37,672 bases of DNA, taken from Chlorobiota bacterium. Its GTDB lineage: Bacteria > Bacteroidota > Chlorobiia > Chlorobiales > Chlorobiaceae. The position numbers and the translations under genes were made by a program. This document shows positions 28,063 to 36,543 of the stretch, piece after piece; position 1 is the first letter of the stretch; each line of letters opens with the position of its first letter. The DNA lies in contig VGGK01000001.1 in the NCBI GenBank assembly GCA_016868665.1, positions 138,762 through 176,433 of the forward strand. Reading direction: 5' to 3'. The notes beneath the pieces were generated by a model. It saw only the letters and a program-made list of their open reading frames with translations. It did no database searches and was not told the DNA's origin.

Positions 28063-28756
28063 AAACAATATCGGCACCTTTCACCAGAAAAGGATTGCAA
28101 GCCTCGACGGCTTGAGCCTGACGAAAGTCCTGAAGAGAAAAAATCCCTACCTTTTCAAGGCGAAGTACGTTCTGACTGCTGAGGAAATCATCAGAGGCCT
28201 TGTCGATGCCCATATTTCATCGAACGAAGAAACGATTTTCGGCGACTGGCTTGAGGGACTTGCAATTTTCATCAACGGAAAAGTCTATGGAGGCTGGAAA
28301 TCAGGAATTGAGGGAATAGATCTTGAATTTGACAACAATGGGCAGCGATTCATGGTTAACATCAAGTCCGGCCCGAACTGGGGAAATGCAAGCCAGATAA
28401 AAAAAATGAAATCCGACTTCAGAATAGCCGCCAAAACGCTTCGTACCAGTAATTCAGGCCTGCAGGTTGTTGCGATCAACGGCTGTTGCTATGGAAAGAG
28501 CACCAATCCCGATAAAGGGGACTATTTCAAGTACTGCGGTCAAAGATTTTGGGAATTCATCTCTGGAAATGCCGAACTTTACATAGAAATCATCGAACCA
28601 TTGGGACATAAAGCGAAAGATAAAAACGATGAATTTCAGCAATCCTACGCCCAGAGAATCAACATGTTCACGAAGACCTTCACCTGCGAATACTGCAAGG
28701 ACAACGGAGCCATCGACTGGAAAAAACTCGTGGAATTCAACTCGTCGGCCCGGTGA
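28022..28756 (+). CDS. Type II restriction endonuclease, PmeII-like
   Basis: Partner nuclease of the upstream methyltransferase. 244 residues from the ATG at 28022 (MQQISLNDVSTYVENNIGTF), inside the end of the methyltransferase gene. Blocks that resemble the PmeII-type family: KVLKRKNPYLFKAKYVLTA, DAHISSNEETIFGDWLEGLA, VYGGWKSGIEGIDLEF and FMVNIKSGPNWGNASQIKKM. The PD-(D/E)xK-like core is probably E...GID...(x)IK: Asp in GIDLEF and Lys in NIKSG, with N in place of the usual E/D of ExK. A CEYC pair near the C-terminus (TCEYCKDNG) is isolated. Cleavage site unknown. The family name is from memory of similar sequences. Confidence 0.82.
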   Translation: MQQISLNDVSTYVENNIGTFHQKRIASLDGLSLTKVLKRKNPYLFKAKYVLTAEEIIRGLVDAHISSNEETIFGDWLEGLAIFINGKVYGGWKSGIEGIDLEFDNNGQRFMVNIKSGPNWGNASQIKKMKSDFRIAAKTLRTSNSGLQVVAINGCCYGKSTNPDKGDYFKYCGQRFWEFISGNAELYIEIIEPLGHKAKDKNDEFQQSYAQRINMFTKTFTCEYCKDNGAIDWKKLVEFNSSAR

Positions 28757-28783
28757 AACGTGTGACTTCGAATTTTTTTTCAG

Positions 28784-28981
28784 ATGCTGCCGGTTGATCT
28801 GGTTGCGGATTTGACGAAGTCGGCGGTGACGATGGTGTCGCCGAATGTGGCGGTTGTGGTGCTTGGTGCGCTGAAACCGACGGCGCCGCTGATCGGGAGT
28901 ACGGCTTATGTGGGGTTTTCGGTGTACAGCAAGACGACCGGACTTGGGGAGTGCGTGTTCAGGGGGTTACGGGTGGTGTGA
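28784..28981 (+). CDS. Short GC-rich open frame, possible gene remnant
   Basis: 66 codons, not recognised: starts MLPVDLVADLTKSAVTMVSP and ends GECVFRGLRVV. Its GC content is clearly above the flanking restriction and Abi genes and its third positions are mostly G or T, so it may be a piece of a different gene. No ribosome site is visible before the ATG. The preceding bases would read SNFFSDAAG in another frame just before this one opens, which could mean a frameshifted remnant. Real expression is doubtful. Confidence 0.25.
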   Translation: MLPVDLVADLTKSAVTMVSPNVAVVVLGALKPTAPLIGSTAYVGFSVYSKTTGLGECVFRGLRVV

Positions 28982-29068
28982 GGATGTATAGCATCGAACT
29001 GAAAGTGTAAAAAATTTTAACCTGGAGTATTGTATTCCGGAAACATTTACGTATTATGTGAACAACAC

Positions 29069-29122
29069 GCTCACCCCGCTTCCCGTCAGAACAGCGCGCT
29101 CAGGGTGAGCTTTTTGTTTTTC
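29069..29122 (+). terminator. Terminator between the restriction genes and Abi gene
   Basis: GCTCACCC (29069-29076) pairs with GGGTGAGC (29103-29110); TTTTTGTTTTT follows on the plus strand. It ends 11 nt before the Abi start, so the Abi gene needs a start site inside or after it, or read-through. Confidence 0.65.
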
Positions 29123-29132
29123 TACCCCGCCT

Positions 29133-30065
29133 ATGGCTGTACCATATAATAAAAGGGCTCTCGACCATGAAGAACAACTGCTGCTCCTCAAAGAACGTGG
29201 CCTCGGTGTTGAAGATGAGAGAAAAGCCCTCCATTTGCTCCGGCATATCAGCTATTACCGCTTAAGCGGTTATTGGTACCCTCTGCTGCAAGAACCAAAA
29301 TGCGAGCATTATTTTAAAGATAATGCGACGTTCAGTACCGCATTCAGGCTCTATTGCTTTGACCGGGAGTTGCGGCAACTGGTACTTGGAGAAATTGAGA
29401 AGATCGAGGTTGCCGTAAGAGCACAGATGATCAATACGTTATCGCTTGCATTCGGGCCTTTATGGTACACCGATTCGGCCCGGTTTAATAATCATAAGTT
29501 TCGGCATGACAAGATCATACAGAAACTGGAGGATGATTTTGTGAATAGCCAGGAAGAATTCATTCTGGCGTTCAGAAAGAAATATTCGGATCCTTACCCG
29601 CCCTGCTGGATGATTATGGAAATTGCATCCTTCGGGCAGATATCCACCTTGTATTCCGATATGAGGGGAGGAAAAAGCAAACGGATTATAGCGAAGCATT
29701 TCGGGCTCGACGATACAACGTTTGCCTCGTGGCTTCACTGCATTGTTTACTTGCGTAACCTTTGTGCACACCATTCCCGATTCTGGAACCGGGAATTCGG
29801 GGTGAGCCCTCAGATTCCAAACCGCCCGTTGAAGAGTTGGTTGTCAGAAGACACCATAAAGGCGATCAGAGGCGCAAACAGTGGAAAGTCGAATAACCGT
29901 GCATTTTACATGCTTTCGATTCTGTTGTACTTCCTGCAGACCGTCAATCCGAAAAGTACGTTCAGGCAGAAGTTTTGCAGCCTGACGAGTAAATATCCAA
30001 ACATTGATCTTGCAGCCATGGGGTTTCCGGCAACACTGGACAGCGAGACGTTGTGGAATGGTTAA
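29133..30065 (+). CDS. Abi_2 family abortive-infection protein (AbiD/AbiF type, HEPN)
   Basis: Predicted phage-defence protein that stops growth or infection by RNA cleavage. 310 residues. N-terminal block MAVPYNKRALDHEEQLLLLKERGL and HISYYRLSGYWYPL is the Abi_2 signature, FDRELRQLVLGEIEKIEVAV the central helix, and YLRNLCAHHSRFWNREF (about 205-221) contains R-x4-H (RNLCAH), the catalytic motif of HEPN ribonucleases. No partner antitoxin or AbiE-like gene is adjacent. The ATG at 29133 directly follows a terminator hairpin. It converges on the UDG-like gene with a 70-nt gap. Confidence 0.88.
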   Translation: MAVPYNKRALDHEEQLLLLKERGLGVEDERKALHLLRHISYYRLSGYWYPLLQEPKCEHYFKDNATFSTAFRLYCFDRELRQLVLGEIEKIEVAVRAQMINTLSLAFGPLWYTDSARFNNHKFRHDKIIQKLEDDFVNSQEEFILAFRKKYSDPYPPCWMIMEIASFGQISTLYSDMRGGKSKRIIAKHFGLDDTTFASWLHCIVYLRNLCAHHSRFWNREFGVSPQIPNRPLKSWLSEDTIKAIRGANSGKSNNRAFYMLSILLYFLQTVNPKSTFRQKFCSLTSKYPNIDLAAMGFPATLDSETLWNG

Positions 30066-30135
30066 CTTTTTTCTGCGCCTGCACAAGCAATTCTTAATCG
30101 GAATGTCTTTCGTTTTTTTCTGTCGTCTTACCAGT

Positions 30136-31167
30136 TTATAAGGGCGGAATTATTTCGAAATCATAGATGTCGTTTCCATAGCTGAATGACTGCTTCCCTG
30201 CCTGTTTCAGTTTAATTCGAAACGGGATATGTTTGCTATCAGGAAGACCCAATACCTTGAACGCCTGCCTGAGTGAGGTGAAATCGCCAATAAACGTGCC
30301 GTGTCGGTGCACCTTGACAGCATTCTTTTGCATCCTCTTTTTGCGGATTTCAGGATCTTCCCAGCTTTTTCTTACACCTTCTGAAATATTCTGATTTTTC
30401 TGCCCTTCATGAAAACCAAACACTTCCCCTCTGTTTTTTTCATTTCTGATTGTGTCAACCTGGATAGCCGATGTCCCTGTAACTTCATAAGTAGTATGAT
30501 GACTTGTTGACAAGTCAGGGAGTGTGTTGAAGACCGAAGGTGTTTCTATCTGCAATATTTTTCCTGCCTGTATGAACTTATCAGCGAGATCCTTTTTGCG
30601 ACGATCCCGTTCTATTGGGTCTTTAGTCCAAAAGGCCCGGGAACTGGTGTGATATGTATCTAATACCCGTAGCCTTGACATTTCGGGATATTTTCTCAAT
30701 AATCGTTTCCACAGATGCTTTGCTTCTCCACCATGCAGCATCAGAACAGTAAGGTTGGGCAGCAAATCGATAATTGTTTTCAGAGGCAGGATGCCGGCTT
30801 CGAGCTCTGATGGTGTTGGCTTTTTGTTGATGTACCATGGGTAGGCGTTCCATGGTACAATATCTTCTGCAGGAATGTTAACCCCGGCAAAAAGGTTGCT
30901 GAGTCTTTCAGCTGTTGAGTCATCATTTTCCATGCAAATGAACCCGCTTCCTCCGATTTTATCCTGGGTTTTGGGGCCAGGGTCTCTCAGAACACTCAAT
31001 AAACGGGCCTTGATACCGCCGTACATAGGCGGCACGTAAGGAACAGAATCGTTTCCGGCAACCTTGCGCAGCGTATCGACGTATTGATTGATCGGCGCAA
31101 TATGATGATCAAACCGATGCTCCCATTGCCGTTGGCGGAATTCAGGGTTTCTCATGAGACGGGCCAT
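30136..31167 (-). CDS. Uracil-DNA-glycosylase-fold protein with extra basic C-terminal domain
   Basis: About 343 residues. Residues about 45-205 look like the UDG superfamily: LLSVLRDPGPKTQDK (motif A, like xNPGxxS/xDPGxxT), FICMENDDSTAERL, DIVPWNAYPWYINKKPTPSE, VLMLHGGEAKHLWKRL (central strand) and LDTYHTSSRAFW (motif B position, with His). The usual Ung motif GQDPYH is absent, so this is not housekeeping Ung. Residues about 240-343 are Lys/Arg/Ser-rich: NISEGVRKSWEDPEIRKKRM resembles the small NUMOD3-like DNA-binding repeats of homing endonucleases, followed by FTSLRQAFKVLGLPDSKHI. The start is ATG 31167; GTG at 31173 is possible. It lies between Abi and jetD, which suggests a defence role such as excision of modified bases in invading DNA (inference). 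Confidence 0.7.
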   Translation of the reverse strand: MARLMRNPEFRQRQWEHRFDHHIAPINQYVDTLRKVAGNDSVPYVPPMYGGIKARLLSVLRDPGPKTQDKIGGSGFICMENDDSTAERLSNLFAGVNIPAEDIVPWNAYPWYINKKPTPSELEAGILPLKTIIDLLPNLTVLMLHGGEAKHLWKRLLRKYPEMSRLRVLDTYHTSSRAFWTKDPIERDRRKKDLADKFIQAGKILQIETPSVFNTLPDLSTSHHTTYEVTGTSAIQVDTIRNEKNRGEVFGFHEGQKNQNISEGVRKSWEDPEIRKKRMQKNAVKVHRHGTFIGDFTSLRQAFKVLGLPDSKHIPFRIKLKQAGKQSFSYGNDIYDFEIIPPL

Positions 31168-31368
31168 TGTCACTGCTTTTTGTTATGGATATAATTGAGA
31201 TTCTTGTCCAAACTTCGGCACATCCCTCTAACTCAAACGGCTGAATTCTCCAATTTCCGCTGAACCAAAACACGTAATACGGTAAAGGTACTGATTTTTT
31301 CGGTAAAAAAAGGAAAAGGAGGCACAGAACCTGCCGACCAACCGATACTGCGCTTCGTCGGAAAAACG

Positions 31369-32553
31369 TCACAATGTCGAGAGCGCAGCAACCAGATAAT
31401 CGAACCCGATCCGTTCCTGTTCCAGCCTTACCCGCTCACCCAGGCTGCCGCTGCGCAAATCGTCGTAGAGCGCCATTTCCTCACCGGTCAGCCTCGTCAG
31501 CTCCACAGTCTCGGGTGATGGCTCAACGCCCCAGAGCGTTCTGTGAGTCAGAAGCGTCTCTTTGTCCATAAGCAGGGAAACTGCCTCGGGAAAGAACCTG
31601 CGCAACTGATTGAGAATGGCGAAACCATGGGTATCGATGTCCCCCCAGTAATGGATCTTCCGCTCATGAAGCCAGTGGGCGGTGGCGAGATTTTCGAAAC
31701 CGTAACCGGCCCCGAAAATCACCATCGACCGGGAAACAGGGGGAAATGCAAGGAAGTTGATTTCGTTTTCGGTAATGAACACCGTTTCAATCGCAAGGTC
31801 CAATCCGGCAAACGCGCCCTCTGTCAGGGCGATATCCTGATCGGCATCCACCGGCAGGAGAGCCAGTTCGGGATCGAGAATTCGGAACCGTACCCTCAGG
31901 GGTTTATCCCTGAATCCGTAACGACGACAGAATCCGGCAGCGCCTGAAGCCCCGGCATCGGTGGGGTCAATCCGCTCCGGCGGAAGAGCGAGGTCGAACA
32001 GCTCGCCCAAAACGCCACGGTGAACCTCGATAAACTTGCTGTGCACGCCCGGCAGGTCGATCTGCCGCAGATAGATATCCGGACGCGGATGCATCTGCAG
32101 CCATGCGACGATCTGCAGAAGTTTCGGCCACGACCCGGCAAGTTCCAGCGTACGCAACGGACGCTTCCGGAGCCACGGAATGAGTTCCGGTTTCGTTTCG
32201 CGAGTCAGGGAAAGGAGATCGGCAAAGCGTTCGGCATCGCGAACCTTGCCGATGAAGGCCAATGCATCATCGATCGAATCGATCCATATCTCCGCCGGAA
32301 TCTCGTTGACTCCGAGAACGCGATGATTGAGCGTGCGCCAGACAATCCGGTAGTGCTTCGCCGAACCGGACAGCTGCGCAATCCAGTCGCGCACATCGGA
32401 AAACGATTCGCTGAGCTGCCTCGAATCCGGCCCTTTCAGGGTCAGACGCCGTGGAAACAACTCATCGTCTCCCATCAGAGAGGAGAGCAGAAGTCCTCGA
32501 TCCCAGAGCTTCTGCACATGGGTACGCAGATCAGCCGGAGTCGTCCAGTTCAC
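31369..32553 (-). CDS. jetD: Wadjet type I nuclease subunit JetD (DUF3322/DUF2220)
   Basis: DNA-cleaving subunit of the Wadjet anti-plasmid complex. 394 residues. The N-terminal half (about 1-180) is the DUF3322 arm (MNWTTPADLRTHVQKLWDRG, YRIVWRTLNHRVLGVNEIPAE). The C-terminal half is the DUF2220 TOPRIM-like nuclease: VFITENEINFLAFP with E262/E264, then IHYWGDIDTHGFAILNQLR with D305 and D307, placed to bind the catalytic metals. The start is GTG; its GTG overlaps the TGA of jetC (GTGA), indicating coupled translation. All four jet genes run on the minus strand. No clear terminator follows in the 195 nt before the UDG-like gene. Confidence 0.94.
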   Translation of the reverse strand: MNWTTPADLRTHVQKLWDRGLLLSSLMGDDELFPRRLTLKGPDSRQLSESFSDVRDWIAQLSGSAKHYRIVWRTLNHRVLGVNEIPAEIWIDSIDDALAFIGKVRDAERFADLLSLTRETKPELIPWLRKRPLRTLELAGSWPKLLQIVAWLQMHPRPDIYLRQIDLPGVHSKFIEVHRGVLGELFDLALPPERIDPTDAGASGAAGFCRRYGFRDKPLRVRFRILDPELALLPVDADQDIALTEGAFAGLDLAIETVFITENEINFLAFPPVSRSMVIFGAGYGFENLATAHWLHERKIHYWGDIDTHGFAILNQLRRFFPEAVSLLMDKETLLTHRTLWGVEPSPETVELTRLTGEEMALYDDLRSGSLGERVRLEQERIGFDYLVAALSTL

Positions 32554-35500
32554 CCCGGTTCTCCCTGTTTGGCAGCGCGATACTCCTCGATGGTGAGGTT
32601 GCGCAGCACCGAAGCCCGTCCATCCTCGTTACAGACAAAACCCACTCCGGAAACATAGGGCTCGATGATATGGATTTTCTGCAGCGGGGTTACGATGAGC
32701 AGCTGCAGGTTGAGCTGCGCGAAAAGCTGCAGGCCGTACTGTGCGGACTCGTCGGAACCGCGCCCGAACGCCTCGTCGATAACCACGAACCGGAACGACC
32801 GCGAACGCACCGCGCCCCACTCCAGACCGAACTGATAGGCAAGGCTTGCCGCAAGCACCGTATAGGCAAGCTTCTCCTTCTGCCCGCCGGATTTGCCTCC
32901 CGAATCGGCATAGTGCTCATGCTCGCTGTCATCTTCGCGCCACCGTTCGCTCGCCGCGAAGACGAACCAGTTGCGTACGTCCGTAACCTTGGCGGTCCAG
33001 CGCCGGTCGAGGTCCGCATGTTCCTCGCGACCGCGGAACCGGTCGATAATCCGCCGCACCTGAAGGAATTTCGCTTCGGAGTACTGCGCGTCATCCGAAC
33101 CGGTCAGGGACCCCTCGGTGCAGGCACGCAGTTCCGACTGAAAGTCACGGATATCGGCATCGAGGCTCATCTGCGCTTCGAGGGTGATGTAGCGGCCGGG
33201 ATTGTAATCGATCTGCGTGAGCGACTCGTTGATGCGGGCAATGCGCTCTCTGATACTCTCCCGTTCACGGGCGAGCTGCGACTGAAAATTGGCGACTTCC
33301 CGGATGGTGTTCTCGTTGAGCAGCTCCTTGAACCGTCCCTCGAAACGAGGCAGGTCGTCGGCCCGGAGCTGATCGAGCATCGAACGGTACTCGAACCCGG
33401 CGGCAATGTTCACATCGACCTCGCGGGTTTCAAGTTTCCACTCCTCCTTATACTCGGTCATCGCCCTGATGATCTTTTCGCCTATGCGGGAGAGTTTTTT
33501 ATCTTCCGAGTCGATTCTGTTCTGCAGAAAATCGCGCATTTCCCGTTCGCGGTTGTCGCATGACTCCACCGTCAGAGGCTGCACGCCAAGCGCTTCGTCG
33601 CGCATCGACTCGAGCAGGGCGAACTGCCCCGCTGCCTCAGTACCGGCTTCATCCCGCAGTGCCTCCGCCTGCTGCCGCAACTCCCGGAACCCGCTGATCT
33701 TCTGCTCGGTTTTCGACCGCTTGTCCTTGCGTTCGTCGAGCTGGAGCTCCGTTGCCTGCAGTTCGCCCTCCACTTCGGCAAGCTGCCCGGCAAGGGTTTT
33801 CAGAATATCCGAAGCCGCTTCGAGATCACGTTTTTCCGCTTCGAGCCTGGCAATGGCGACGGCCAGCGGCTGCCAGTCGAGATCGCGGAAATCGGGGTAC
33901 TCGTCGAGCTTTGAAAGGACGGTGAGCCGATCCTTCAGCGCCTTCTGCTCCTGCTGCAACGCATGGATCCTGCCGGCAAGTCCGGCAAGATGCTTCTCCT
34001 GCCGTGCGGCACTCTCTTCGAGCGCCGCGATCTTGGCGGCATTGCTCCACCCCAGCACATAGCGACTGCGGTCGTCAATCGGATGACGGTCGTCTTTTTC
34101 GTGGCGTTCACCCGGAGCCTTGATCTGGCCGGTGATGGTAACAGCTTTTTTCTCGCGCCGGAACTCCTCCTGATCACTGCAGCATACCAGATCGAAACGA
34201 TTGGCGATCTCACGCTCCATCCAGTCGAAATAGGGCGAATCGGCCTTGATGGCGATCTTGCGTACGAGAGAGGCTTCATGATCAGGTTGCCGACCCGACT
34301 GCGACTGCTGCCGTACCCGGAAATAGACCAGCCTTCCGTGAAGGTGGGTACGATCCACCCATGCCGCAACCGCGCCGTAATGACGGTCAGGCACCAGCAG
34401 GGAGAGGCCGAAGTTCCGTAAAAGGCGTTCGACAGCACCTTCCCACTCCCGCTCCTCTTCGAGAACCTGCAGCAGCTCTCCGGCAAAGGGCATCTCATCT
34501 TCGGCAATATCCAGCGCATGGCAGAGCGAACGACGAATGGCGACCTGCTTTTCATCGATGTTGCTGCGCCGCGCTTTCAGCCCCCGGATTTCGGCTGTCA
34601 GCCGCTCATGCTCCTGCCGCCCCTGGGTAAAGAGGACGCCCGCCTCGTTGAGATCGTTCTGCACCCTCGCCTCCCCGTCTGCACACTCCTCGCGCATTGT
34701 GCCATGAGTGAATCGCTGATCGAGGAACTCATCCACGTTCGATGCCGGACGTTCCCCGAGCTGACGCACAAGCTCCTCGTACCGAACCGCCTTCTGCCGG
34801 CACCGTTCAAGCTCTGACTGTTTCTGGCGGATTTCCGCACCGATATTCTCAATCCGGTCACCTCCGTTCTCGGCAATGGTGCGGCGCAACTCCCGCTCGC
34901 GCTCCTGCTTCAACCGGCGCTGTTCCTGCAGGCGCTCTACAGCCATGCTGTGTCGACTCAGCTCATCGTCAAGCGAGGCAAGACGCTTGTCGAGCAGGTC
35001 GAGCTTCAGCGTCGCGAACCAGGGGCGCAGCGATTCGCGGCATGAGCGAAGGTTCTCGGCTGTCGCGGCAATCTCATGATGACGGTCGCAATCGGCGACA
35101 AGAGGACTCAGCATCTCTATCTGACGCCGTGCCTTGAGCACAGCTTCATGAGCGCGGTTGAGGTTTTCGAAATGCTGGATAAGCGCGGCTATGCGGGGCT
35201 CCACATCGAACGGTTCGAGCATGTGCGTGCGCACGAAATCTGTCAGATTGCCCACCGACTTGAGCGAAACGGTCTGATGGAAAAGGTCGAGCGCCTGTTC
35301 GTTGTCAATGCCGAAACGGCGACGGAACCATGCCCCGTAAGGAGGAAAACTGTCGAACAGCTCGGCCCCCTCACTGCGCAGCCGTTTGCGCAGACCGGCT
35401 ATTTCAGTCCCGAAACCCGTAAAATCCCGAGCGATGGAGAGGTCGCGTTCACATGCCGTGTACAGGCGCGCAGGCTGTGCGACAGCATCCTTCATCCAGA

Positions 35501-35915
35501 AAACCTGGGCCAGGGTCACCGTCTTGTCGTACCCTTCGTTATGGAAGACGCCGAGAATCACCGAATAGCTGTTGTTGTCGCGCAGAGCGACCGGCTTCGC
35601 TCCGCCAATGCTCTCCTGACGTTCCGACTTGAAATAGCCAAGCACATATGAACGCAGCGAACGCTCGCGGGTATCGGCGCCTGCCGCCTTGTTATAGGCA
35701 ATACGCTGGCTTGGCACCAGAAGCGTGGTCACGGCATCGACCAGCGTCGATTTTCCCGATCCGATATCCCCGGTCAGAAGCTCGTTTTTTCCGCCAAGCC
35801 TAAGCGTCCAGACCCGTCCGTCGAAGGTTCCCCAGTTGAAAACCTCGAGTCGCTGCAATCGGAAACCGGCCAGACGATCATCGGCAACAAATCCCATTTC
35901 AAGCAGCTCACTCAT
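32550..35915 (-). CDS. jetC: Wadjet type I SMC-like ATPase JetC
   Basis: MukB-like SMC motor that extrudes DNA loops in the Wadjet complex. About 1121 residues from the ATG at 35915. The N-terminal ATPase half has LTGDIGSGKSTLVDAV (Walker A, 49-57), preceded by FRLQRLEVFNWGTFDGRVW. Long coiled-coil stretches rich in Glu/Arg/Leu run from about residue 280 to 900 with a middle globular part near 430-560. The C-terminal half has SGGKSGGQKEKLAYTVLAA (ABC signature, about 1005-1023) and RFVVIDEAFGRGSDE (Walker B plus D-loop, about 1043). The true start has a GGAGGG site 5 nt upstream (35921-35926) and overlaps the jetB end by 8 nt; the longer open frame to 35993 is rejected. Confidence 0.96.
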   Translation of the reverse strand: MSELLEMGFVADDRLAGFRLQRLEVFNWGTFDGRVWTLRLGGKNELLTGDIGSGKSTLVDAVTTLLVPSQRIAYNKAAGADTRERSLRSYVLGYFKSERQESIGGAKPVALRDNNSYSVILGVFHNEGYDKTVTLAQVFWMKDAVAQPARLYTACERDLSIARDFTGFGTEIAGLRKRLRSEGAELFDSFPPYGAWFRRRFGIDNEQALDLFHQTVSLKSVGNLTDFVRTHMLEPFDVEPRIAALIQHFENLNRAHEAVLKARRQIEMLSPLVADCDRHHEIAATAENLRSCRESLRPWFATLKLDLLDKRLASLDDELSRHSMAVERLQEQRRLKQERERELRRTIAENGGDRIENIGAEIRQKQSELERCRQKAVRYEELVRQLGERPASNVDEFLDQRFTHGTMREECADGEARVQNDLNEAGVLFTQGRQEHERLTAEIRGLKARRSNIDEKQVAIRRSLCHALDIAEDEMPFAGELLQVLEEEREWEGAVERLLRNFGLSLLVPDRHYGAVAAWVDRTHLHGRLVYFRVRQQSQSGRQPDHEASLVRKIAIKADSPYFDWMEREIANRFDLVCCSDQEEFRREKKAVTITGQIKAPGERHEKDDRHPIDDRSRYVLGWSNAAKIAALEESAARQEKHLAGLAGRIHALQQEQKALKDRLTVLSKLDEYPDFRDLDWQPLAVAIARLEAEKRDLEAASDILKTLAGQLAEVEGELQATELQLDERKDKRSKTEQKISGFRELRQQAEALRDEAGTEAAGQFALLESMRDEALGVQPLTVESCDNREREMRDFLQNRIDSEDKKLSRIGEKIIRAMTEYKEEWKLETREVDVNIAAGFEYRSMLDQLRADDLPRFEGRFKELLNENTIREVANFQSQLARERESIRERIARINESLTQIDYNPGRYITLEAQMSLDADIRDFQSELRACTEGSLTGSDDAQYSEAKFLQVRRIIDRFRGREEHADLDRRWTAKVTDVRNWFVFAASERWREDDSEHEHYADSGGKSGGQKEKLAYTVLAASLAYQFGLEWGAVRSRSFRFVVIDEAFGRGSDESAQYGLQLFAQLNLQLLIVTPLQKIHIIEPYVSGVGFVCNEDGRASVLRNLTIEEYRAAKQGEPG

Positions 35916-36543
35916 CGCGACCCTCCAACGGTTCCGCAGGTCGCTGCAGGTATTCGTCGAGCCGACGATCGAAATCCGACAGCCACTGGGCATCGATAAA
36001 AGCCTTGATGATCCGGCGGACTTCGATCATCTGCCTCTCTCCCCGCAAACGGCGGATAAAACCAAGCTCGGCGATTTTATTGAGCGAGGCATCCACCTGA
36101 TCGATCAGCCTGACCTCGTTACTGCCGGGCGGGAGGAAAATCCGTATCAGTTCGACCACCTCATCCCGCGACATAATCAGTCGCGTCTCTCCGGCACCGG
36201 CATCGAATTCGGCAAGTTTTTTGCGTAACAGCGCCAGGAGCAGGCTGACCGGATAGCTGAGCTGACGGCGTGCCATCAGGCGGGGAGTAGGAGTCGTCCC
36301 CTCTTCCTGGCTGTCAGAGCGGGAACGCAGAAAAGCATACCCTTCAGCTTCGTCGAAAATCAATTCCAGACCAAGCACCGCCACGTAATCGCGCACGGCA
36401 GCCGACAGGTTAAAGAGGGAACTCCACAACGCAGGGCTTTCGTCCTGGTAGATCACCCCCTTCAACAGGGGAATCACGACAAAAGAGAGATCCTGAGCTG
36501 CGTATTGCGAATGGCTGTTTTCTCTATCTGTATGGTTCATCAT
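35908..36543 (-). CDS. jetB: Wadjet type I subunit JetB (DUF4194, MukE/KITE-like)
   Basis: Small winged-helix subunit that binds the kleisin JetA and bridges the JetC heads. About 211 residues: LSFVVIPLLKGVIYQDESPA at the start, LFNLSAAVRDYVAVLGLELI, RRQLSYPVSLLLALLRKKLA, and VRLIDQVDASLNKIAELGFI, matching the DUF4194 pattern of short helices and a winged-helix core. The ATG at 36543 overlaps the TGA of jetA (TGATG); a second ATG follows immediately at 36540. The frame is open further up into jetA but that part has no family sequence. It overlaps jetC by 8 nt. Confidence 0.93.
   Translation of the reverse strand: MMNHTDRENSHSQYAAQDLSFVVIPLLKGVIYQDESPALWSSLFNLSAAVRDYVAVLGLELIFDEAEGYAFLRSRSDSQEEGTTPTPRLMARRQLSYPVSLLLALLRKKLAEFDAGAGETRLIMSRDEVVELIRIFLPPGSNEVRLIDQVDASLNKIAELGFIRRLRGERQMIEVRRIIKAFIDAQWLSDFDRRLDEYLQRPAEPLEGRDE

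Noticed and set aside
30136-31167. Housekeeping uracil-DNA glycosylase (ung)
   Set aside because: Ung motifs GQDPYH and HPSPLS are absent, and the extra C-terminal region and defence context do not fit.
26857-31368. Insertion sequence or prophage carrying the defence genes
   Set aside because: No transposase, integrase, phage structural gene, terminal inverted repeats or target duplication were found.
32451-34062. Two plus-strand frames opposite jetC/jetD, one very Ser-rich
   Set aside because: Composition is the complement of the coiled-coil coding region; no independent support.
35916-35993. N-terminal extension of jetC
   Set aside because: The upstream codons overlap jetB and lack family sequence; the ATG at 35915 has a strong GGAGGG site.
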